Positions 58,470-64,000 of a stretch of 64,000 nt of DNA are shown here, one piece after another. This DNA is from Leeuwenhoekiella nanhaiensis. Lineage in GTDB: Bacteria > Bacteroidota > Bacteroidia > Flavobacteriales > Flavobacteriaceae. The stretch spans positions 1-64,000 of the forward strand of contig NZ_KZ319288.1 of the NCBI RefSeq assembly GCF_002744755.1, in the 5' to 3' direction. Made by a program: the position numbers and the translations under genes. Under the pieces are notes generated by a model. It had not been told where the DNA came from. It was given only the letters and a program-made list of their open reading frames with translations, and made no database searches. Position 1 is the stretch's first letter; every line of letters starts with the position of its first letter.

Positions 58470-58503
58470 TTAAAAGGCCTAGGAGTAAAGCTTTGATTTT
58501 CAT
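58366..58503 (-). CDS. 45-residue exported peptide overlapping the next gene
   Basis: ATG at 58503 and stop TAG at 58366. The product has a textbook export-type start (KIKALLLGLLIAGATAV) and a short mature part (SQDDSADYAEKQIRKSRI). It overlaps the 5' end of the membrane-protein gene at 57855-58469 in another frame, by about 53 bases if that gene starts at 58418. The signal-peptide pattern makes chance less likely, but no family is recognised. Confidence 0.55.
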   Translation of the reverse strand: MKIKALLLGLLIAGATAVTYTSQDDSADYAEKQIRKSRISIPTNG

Positions 58504-58765
58504 AATGATAAATGTTTTTGAGTATTATTAATGATTTGTTGAAACAAAGATCAAAAACATTAAACAAAAAACATCTTATTATGAAATCCCTACATTTGCA
58601 TCGCTGCTAAAATCCTTAACGCATTTTACCGACATCTTATTAGGGTCCCAATTTAAGAATAATTACCTTACTCGTATAATTTAAATTCATGACTTTTAAT
58701 TTAATTCTTGTAAGTAGGAAAAATCTTCAATATATATTTTTTATTTTAACTAAAAATTAACAAAG

Positions 58766-59173
58766 TTAAATAAATTCCAAACTTCTCTTTTTTTCGTTAG
58801 TCGATATAATTTTCGCCGAATGGTAATTTGAACTTAGTAAACTGTTAATTTTATCAGGCCACTCAATAAATTTCCAAAAATCGTTTTCCAAAACCTCCTC
58901 CAAGCCTAAATCGAAAGCTTCATTTTCGGTTTTCAGTCGATATAAATCCATATGGTAAATGGGGTCTCCATCTTCAGTTTGATATTCATTGAGTAAAGAA
59001 AACGTAGGGCTCGAAACGTATTCTTTTGAACCCAAGGCTCTTACAAGCGCCTTTATTAATGTCGTTTTACCTGCGCCCAGATTTCCTTCAAACAAAATGA
59101 TTTTATGTTTGGAATACTCGATGATTTTTTGAGCAACTTCATCTACTTCGTCTAGGCCATATGCTATAGTCAT
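58766..59173 (-). CDS. tsaE: tRNA threonylcarbamoyladenosine biosynthesis ATPase
   Basis: 135-residue P-loop protein of the t6A pathway that works with TsaB and TsaD on tRNAs reading ANN codons. Walker A GNLGAGKTT (30-38), switch-type SSPTFSLLNEY, Walker B region HMDLYRL, and the conserved Trp-Pro block FIEWPDKI. Nineteen bases after porX, and probably co-transcribed with it; the pair is a known flavobacterial arrangement. Confidence 0.94.
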   Translation of the reverse strand: MTIAYGLDEVDEVAQKIIEYSKHKIILFEGNLGAGKTTLIKALVRALGSKEYVSSPTFSLLNEYQTEDGDPIYHMDLYRLKTENEAFDLGLEEVLENDFWKFIEWPDKINSLLSSNYHSAKIISTNEKKRSLEFI

Positions 59174-59192
59174 TTGTTTAGGGGTTTAAATA

Positions 59193-60740
59193 TTATCGCG
59201 GATTTAACACAACAAAAGGAATGATCATTTCTTCAAGCGATACGCCACCGTGCTGGTACGTATTTCTGAAGTAGCTTACATAATGATTATAATTATTGGG
59301 ATAGGCGAAAAACAAATCTCCCTTGGCAAAAATAAACGAGCTGCTCATATTTATGGTAGGCAGATGTATGCTTTTAGGGTCTTTCGCAGCCAAAACATCT
59401 TTGTCCTCGTAGGTAAGACTTCTTCCTGTTTTGTAGCGTAGATTGAGACTCGTGTTCTTGTCTCCAATAACTTTGGAAGGGTTCTTCACATTTATAGTAC
59501 CATGGTCTGTAGTCAGAATGATTTTAAAGCCCAGCTGTTGCGATTTTTGAATCATTTCTAAGAGAGGGGAGTTTTTAAACCAGCTTTCGGTGAGCGAACG
59601 GTACGATTTATCATTTGAAGCCAGCTCCTTGATCACTTCCATTTCTGTTTTGGAGTGGCTTAGCATATCTACAAAATTGTAAACCAAAACGGTAAGATCA
59701 TTGTTCTTAAGGGAATTGAAATTTTCAACCAATTTTTTTCCGCTCTTGAGATTGGTGATTTTATGATATTCCCACTGCAGGTCTAATCCCAATCTTTTTA
59801 ATTGAGCTTCCAGAAACTTATCCTCATTTAGGTTTTTCCCTCCCTCATCGGTATCATTTAGCCATAAGTCCGGGTGCTTTTTCTCCATATCGCTGGGCAT
59901 CAGGCCTGAGAAAATTGCATTTCTTGCATACTGTGTAGCGGTAGGAAGTATACTGTAATAAGGAGCTTCACTTTCCTTTTTATAGTAATTACTTATAATA
60001 GGCTCAAATGATTTCCACTGATCGTAACGTAAATTGTCTATTACAATTAATAGGACCGGAGCATCCTTTTCTAAATGAGGTACTACTTTATCTCTGAAAA
60101 GCGTATGTGACATTACGGGTTTGTCATCATCAGAAAACCAATCTTCATAGTTGCGTTCTATAAACTTGAAGAACTGATTATTTGCTTCCGTTTTTTGAGA
60201 TTCAAGTATTTCTTGCATGCTCTGATCCTCAATATTTTCCAGCTCGAGCTCCCAATAGATAAGTTTCTGATACAGTTCGGCCCATTCTTCAAACGAATTG
60301 ACCTGGGCCATATCCATCGCAATTTTTCGAAATTCCTGTTGGTAGTTTAGCGTGGTTTTCTCTGAAATCAATCTGCTCGTGTCCAGATTTTTCTTTAGGC
60401 TGAGAAGAATTTGATTCGGATTCACGGGCTTAATCAGGTAATCTGCGATTTTAGAACCTATGGCTTCTTCCATGATGTATTCTTCCTCACTTTTGGTAAT
60501 CATAATGACCGGAAGCGTATCTCGCTTTGCTTTAATTTCGCTTAGCGTATCTAATCCAGTCAATCCAGGCATGTTTTCATCTAAAAAAACAACGTCAAAA
60601 TTTTCCTGTTCAACCAGCTCAATGGCTTCAGTTCCACTCTTACATGTAGAAACTTCATAATTTTTCTTTTCTAAAAAGAGAATATGGGGTTTTAATAAAT
60701 CGATTTCATCATCAACCCAAAGTATTTTAATAGCACTCAT
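59193..60740 (-). CDS. porX: PorX: response regulator with PglZ domain, type IX secretion regulator
   Basis: 515-residue protein with a receiver domain (about 5-120; WVDDE, phospho-acceptor Asp54 in VFLDENMPG, TKSEE, Lys in LIKPVNP) and a PglZ/alkaline-phosphatase-like domain (about 205-515; VIDNLRYDQW, LPTATQYARNAIFSG, TTDHGTINVKNP). PorX works with the kinase PorY in controlling the type IX secretion system and has zinc-dependent oligonucleotide phosphodiesterase activity in studied cases. PorY is not in the window. Its presence implies a type IX secretion system in this organism. Confidence 0.93.
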   Translation of the reverse strand: MSAIKILWVDDEIDLLKPHILFLEKKNYEVSTCKSGTEAIELVEQENFDVVFLDENMPGLTGLDTLSEIKAKRDTLPVIMITKSEEEYIMEEAIGSKIADYLIKPVNPNQILLSLKKNLDTSRLISEKTTLNYQQEFRKIAMDMAQVNSFEEWAELYQKLIYWELELENIEDQSMQEILESQKTEANNQFFKFIERNYEDWFSDDDKPVMSHTLFRDKVVPHLEKDAPVLLIVIDNLRYDQWKSFEPIISNYYKKESEAPYYSILPTATQYARNAIFSGLMPSDMEKKHPDLWLNDTDEGGKNLNEDKFLEAQLKRLGLDLQWEYHKITNLKSGKKLVENFNSLKNNDLTVLVYNFVDMLSHSKTEMEVIKELASNDKSYRSLTESWFKNSPLLEMIQKSQQLGFKIILTTDHGTINVKNPSKVIGDKNTSLNLRYKTGRSLTYEDKDVLAAKDPKSIHLPTINMSSSFIFAKGDLFFAYPNNYNHYVSYFRNTYQHGGVSLEEMIIPFVVLNPR

Positions 60741-60746
60741 ATATAG

Positions 60747-60754
60747 TATATTTG
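60747..60754 (+). promoter_or_regulatory. Possible -7 element of the HD/lpx operon
   Basis: TATATTTG matches TAnnTTTG and lies 65 bases before the HD-protein start. No exact TTG at -33 was seen. Confidence 0.4.
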
Positions 60755-60819
60755 TTTTTCAGCAAGCACAATGCTTGTGATTATGCGTTTCGCATAGTGT
60801 AATTCAAAAGAATTCTTGT

Positions 60820-62049
60820 TTGAAGACTCCTCACAAACTTACGATAATTAACGACCCTATTTATGGCTTTATTACCATCCCCAAGGGGCTCATTTTTGAT
60901 TTAATACAGCATAACTACTTTCAGCGATTGCGTCGTATTTCTCAAATGGGGATGTCTTACCTGGTATATCCGGGAGCGCATCACACCCGTTTTCATCACG
61001 CGATCGGTTGTTTGCATATCATGCAAAAGGCTCTTGAAAAGCTTGAGCAAAAAGGGGTTAGCGTTAGTGCCGATGAGAAGGAAGCTGCAATGGCTGCTAT
61101 TTTACTTCACGATATAGGTCACGGACCTTTTTCACACGCAATGGAAAATAGCATTGTAGAAAATATCAATCACGAGCAAATAGGGCTGCTCTTTATCGAG
61201 AAGCTAAATCAGGAGTTTAACGGAAGTTTAACCCTGGCTATTAAAATTTTTAAGGGAAGTTATCATCGTCCATTTTTGCATCAATTGGTGTCCGGTCAAT
61301 TAGATATGGATCGCACCGATTACCTGAAACGGGATAGTTTTTATACAGGTATGGCCGAAGGAAATATCAATACAGATCGTATCCTGGCAATGCTTAATGT
61401 AAAAGAAAATCATCTGATGGTTGAGGAAAAAGGAATTTACACTATTGAAAAATTTTTGGTGGCGCGCAGGCTTATGTATTGGCAGGTTTACCTGCATAAG
61501 ACCAGTCTGGTTGCAGAACAGGTCCTGGTGCGTGTTCTCAAGAGAGCCAAAGAGCTGACGCATAAGGGGATTGATTTACCAGCCAGTAAACCTCTATCAT
61601 TTTTTCTAAAAAAGACCAATGCAGAAGGGGTATTTGATGATCACGCATTGGAGGTATTTGCTCAACTGGATGATTACGATGTAATATCGGCTATGAAATC
61701 CTGGTGCGACCATGATGATTTTGTATTGAGAAAGCTTTCTCAAATTATAATAAACAGAAAGCTTCCGCGAATAAAAATTAAGAAGAAACCTTTTGCTTCA
61801 GACTTCATAACTGAGCAAAAAGATGCGGTTAAAAGACAAATGAACCTTACCGATGCGGAGGCGGAATATTTTGTTTTCACTGGGACAATAACAAATCAGG
61901 CCTATACCTTAAAAAAGGAAGCAATAAATATTCTGACTAAAAAAGGAAAGGTTGTTGATGTAATATCAGCGAGTGATCAATTGAGCCTCAAGGCTTTATC
62001 TAAGGTAATCACCAAAAACTATATCTGTTATCCAAAGCATTTGTTTTAA
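60820..62049 (+). CDS. HD-superfamily phosphohydrolase (dGTPase-like)
   Basis: 409-residue cytoplasmic protein with the HD metal site: His in HHTRFHHAIG (59-60), His97-Asp98 in LLHDIGHGPFSH, and the later Asp in QLDMDRTDYLKRD. Family members hydrolyse nucleotides or phosphate esters; the precise substrate is not given by sequence. The start is TTG at 60820, since no ATG precedes the conserved INDPIYGFITIP block. It lies directly in front of lpxD, the usual flavobacterial arrangement. Confidence 0.88.
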   Translation: MKTPHKLTIINDPIYGFITIPKGLIFDLIQHNYFQRLRRISQMGMSYLVYPGAHHTRFHHAIGCLHIMQKALEKLEQKGVSVSADEKEAAMAAILLHDIGHGPFSHAMENSIVENINHEQIGLLFIEKLNQEFNGSLTLAIKIFKGSYHRPFLHQLVSGQLDMDRTDYLKRDSFYTGMAEGNINTDRILAMLNVKENHLMVEEKGIYTIEKFLVARRLMYWQVYLHKTSLVAEQVLVRVLKRAKELTHKGIDLPASKPLSFFLKKTNAEGVFDDHALEVFAQLDDYDVISAMKSWCDHDDFVLRKLSQIIINRKLPRIKIKKKPFASDFITEQKDAVKRQMNLTDAEAEYFVFTGTITNQAYTLKKEAINILTKKGKVVDVISASDQLSLKALSKVITKNYICYPKHLF

Positions 62050-62068
62050 GGCTTTTTTGCTATTTTTG
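62041..62068 (+). promoter_or_regulatory. Flavobacterial promoter just before lpxD
   Basis: TTG (62041-62043), 17 bases, TATTTTTG (62061-62068). The expected start site would fall at or next to the lpxD ATG (62074), giving a leaderless or nearly leaderless mRNA. It overlaps the HD-gene stop region. Confidence 0.45.
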
Positions 62069-62073
62069 CCAAG

Positions 62074-63102
62074 ATGAAATTTACAGCCGAACAGATTGCT
62101 GGGATTTTAGACGGTACTGTTGACGGTAATCCTGAAGCAGAAGTGTCTAAACTTTCAAAAATTGAAGAAGGAACCGAAGGATCCCTAACTTTTCTTTCTA
62201 ATCCTAAGTATACCCCTTACATCTATAAAACGAATGCTTCAATAGCAATTGTTGATAAAGATTTTAAGCCCGAGAAGGAGTTGACCATAACTCTTATTCG
62301 TGTTGAAGACGCGTATAAATCTTTTTCTAAGCTTTTAGAATACTACAATCAGGTCAAACTGAATAAAGCCGGTATTGAGAATCCGGTTTTTATATCAGAT
62401 TCGGCTTCTTATGGAGATAATGTCTATATAGGTGCTTTTTCCTATTTGGGAAACAATGTAAAAATAGGGGATGATGTAAAGATTTATCCCAATGTATATA
62501 TTGGTGATAACTGCACGATTGGTGATGGCTCAGTAATTTTTCAGGGAGCTAAAATTTATTCTGATTCTGTAATAGGTAAAACAGTTTATGTGCATAGCGG
62601 CGCCATTATTGGGGCTGACGGTTTTGGTTTTGCCCCTGATGAAAAAGGGGAGTACACACGAATTCCACAAACCGGAAATGTTGTCATTGAGGATAATGTA
62701 GACATTGGTGCCGGTACTACTATAGACCGCGCTACTTTGGGGTCGACTATAATCAGAAAAGGAGTGAAGCTCGACAATCAAATACAGATTGCTCATAATG
62801 TGGAGATAGGTGAGCATACGGCGATAGCGGCACAAACCGGTATTGCAGGTTCAACCAAAATAGGAAAGAACTGTCTCATAGGTGGTCAGGTAGGAATTGT
62901 TGGGCATTTGACTATTGGAGATCGTGTGCGTATTCAGGCCCAATCGGGTATTGGACGTAATCTTAAAGATGATGAGGCCGTTCAGGGATCGCCGGCTATC
63001 GCCTATAGCGACTATAATAAGTCTTATGTTCATTTCAAAAATCTACCAGATTTAGTCAAACAAATAAACAATTTGGAAAAACAAAAATCCAATGATAAGT
63101 AA
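62074..63102 (+). CDS. lpxD: UDP-3-O-(3-hydroxyacyl)glucosamine N-acyltransferase
   Basis: Third step of lipid A synthesis: adds a 3-hydroxyacyl chain to the amino group of UDP-3-O-acyl-glucosamine. 342 residues. N-terminal uridine-binding domain (FLSNPKYTPYIYKTNASIAIV), then a left-handed beta-helix with hexapeptide repeats (VKIGDDVKIYPNVYIGDN, in part) and the catalytic-His block IQIAHNVEIGEHTAIAAQTGIAGS, ending in a C-terminal helix. Its last 11 bases overlap lpxC. Confidence 0.96.
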   Translation: MKFTAEQIAGILDGTVDGNPEAEVSKLSKIEEGTEGSLTFLSNPKYTPYIYKTNASIAIVDKDFKPEKELTITLIRVEDAYKSFSKLLEYYNQVKLNKAGIENPVFISDSASYGDNVYIGAFSYLGNNVKIGDDVKIYPNVYIGDNCTIGDGSVIFQGAKIYSDSVIGKTVYVHSGAIIGADGFGFAPDEKGEYTRIPQTGNVVIEDNVDIGAGTTIDRATLGSTIIRKGVKLDNQIQIAHNVEIGEHTAIAAQTGIAGSTKIGKNCLIGGQVGIVGHLTIGDRVRIQAQSGIGRNLKDDEAVQGSPAIAYSDYNKSYVHFKNLPDLVKQINNLEKQKSNDK

Positions 63103-64000
63103 AGCTGAAGGAAAGCAATTTACAATCGCCGGTGAGGTTTCCTTAACCGGCGTTGGTTTACATACAGGTAAGAATGTCACTCTTACTTTTAAGCCTGCGG
63201 AAGAAAATTCAGGCCACTTTTTTAAGCGCGTTGACCTTGAGGGTCAGCCAATAATAGAGGCGAATGCCGAATATGTGGAAAATACGCAGCGAGGCACCAA
63301 CCTTGAAAAAATGGGTGTTTACATCCAAACCAGTGAGCACGTTCTTGCCGCTTGCGTAGGTTTAGGAATTGATAATATTTGTATCGAACTCAACGCTTCT
63401 GAGCCTCCTATTATGGATGGTTCTTCCAAGTTTTTTGTAGAAGCGCTTGAGAAAGCCGGACTAAAAGAGCAGGAAGCACAGCGCGAGGAGTATGTGGTTA
63501 CCGAAGTTATTAGCTATCTGGATGAAAAAACAGGAAGTGAGATCATTCTTATGCCGGCAGATAACTATCAGCTGACAACAATGGTGGACTTTGGTACAAA
63601 AATTCTGGGTACTCAAAATGCCAGTATTAAGGATATTTCAGAATTTAAAGAAGAGATTTCAGATTCAAGAACATTCAGTTTTTTACACGAGATTGAAATG
63701 TTGCTGGAAAACGGCCTGATTAAAGGGGGAGATCTTAATAATGCCATTGTTTACGTAGATAAAGAATTGTCTCCGGAAACTATGGAAAAATTACGTTCGG
63801 CATTTAATAAAGATAGTATCTCTGTTAAACCGAACGGAATACTTGATAACCTTACGCTGCACCACCCTAACGAAGCTGCCAGACATAAATTGCTTGACGT
63901 AATAGGTGATTTAGCTCTTGTGGGAATGCCAATTCGCGGTAAGGTAATCGCTAATAAGCCCGGGCATTACGTAAATACGCAGTTTGCCAAAAAACTGAAA
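63092..64000 (+). CDS. lpxC: UDP-3-O-acyl-N-acetylglucosamine deacetylase, 5' part (probably LpxC-FabZ fusion)
   Basis: Starts with ATG at 63092 and runs open to the window edge (303 codons). Zinc deacetylase of lipid A synthesis. GVGLHTG, zinc ligand His83 in TSEHVLAAC, and His265/Asp269 in ARHKLLDVIGD are visible. In Bacteroidota this gene normally continues into a FabZ dehydratase domain; that part would be outside the window. The overlap with lpxD indicates coupled translation. Confidence 0.94.
   Translation, partial: MISKAEGKQFTIAGEVSLTGVGLHTGKNVTLTFKPAEENSGHFFKRVDLEGQPIIEANAEYVENTQRGTNLEKMGVYIQTSEHVLAACVGLGIDNICIELNASEPPIMDGSSKFFVEALEKAGLKEQEAQREEYVVTEVISYLDEKTGSEIILMPADNYQLTTMVDFGTKILGTQNASIKDISEFKEEISDSRTFSFLHEIEMLLENGLIKGGDLNNAIVYVDKELSPETMEKLRSAFNKDSISVKPNGILDNLTLHHPNEAARHKLLDVIGDLALVGMPIRGKVIANKPGHYVNTQFAKKLK

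Noticed and set aside
58591-58598. TACATTTG on the plus strand, a perfect -7 element
   Set aside because: No gene follows on the plus strand for over 2 kb and no TTG lies at the right distance; a small RNA cannot be supported.

Overview
The window looks like chromosomal DNA of a marine member of the Bacteroidota, most probably a Flavobacteriaceae species. The evidence is the SusC/SusD pair, a hybrid two-component sensor (HTCS), a PorX-type type IX secretion regulator, flavobacterial promoters (TTG, 17-23 bases, TAnnTTTG), the lpxD-lpxC order with an HD-domain gene in front, and many sulfatases.

Region 1 (1-28.5 kb) is a large polysaccharide utilisation locus (PUL). It starts beside the 3' end of a tRNA gene and its terminator. 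An HTCS sensor/regulator is followed by SusC, SusD, a GH3 beta-glycosidase, four S1 sulfatases, a GH10 enzyme, a fifth sulfatase, a GH29 alpha-L-fucosidase and a sixth sulfatase. After a 265-base gap come a Calx-beta lipoprotein, a GH5 enzyme and a small secreted helical protein. All sulfatases are Cys-type (C-x-P-S-R). The target should be a sulfated, fucose-bearing glycan with a beta-linked, perhaps xylan-like, backbone; that is inference.

Region 2 (28.6-33.4 kb) holds three further surface lipoproteins that probably belong to the same system: a GH12-like protein (minus), a large lipoprotein whose C-terminal domain resembles that of the Calx-beta protein (minus), and a GH5-like protein with a Listeria-Bacteroides repeat (plus). 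In the last two enzyme-like proteins a catalytic position is altered.

Region 3 (33.6-38.5 kb) is metal-related: a PepSY membrane protein, a TonB-dependent siderophore-type receptor with a Fur-like palindrome next to a good promoter, and a CDF metal exporter. Region 4 (38.5-46.5 kb) carries a DUF2200 protein, an MtfA-like peptidase, a lipoprotein formylglycine-generating enzyme (FGE, the activator that Cys-type sulfatases need), a small membrane protein, a LuxR-like regulator, a GH2 beta-galactosidase and an SBF-type transporter.

Region 5 (46.5-50.6 kb) is gene-poor. It has a 57-residue membrane peptide, a BLUF blue-light sensor, coding-like debris, an NTF2-like/alpha-beta-hydrolase lipoprotein, a gene interrupted by an in-frame stop, tRNA-Pro and a lipocalin-like protein. 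Region 6 (50.6-64 kb) is core genome: a PQQ sugar dehydrogenase with cytochrome c, trxB, an acidic protein, aroB, proline dehydrogenase, an alanine-dehydrogenase-like protein, a membrane protein overlapping a 45-residue ORF, tsaE, porX, an HD phosphohydrolase, lpxD and the start of lpxC, which runs off the right edge.
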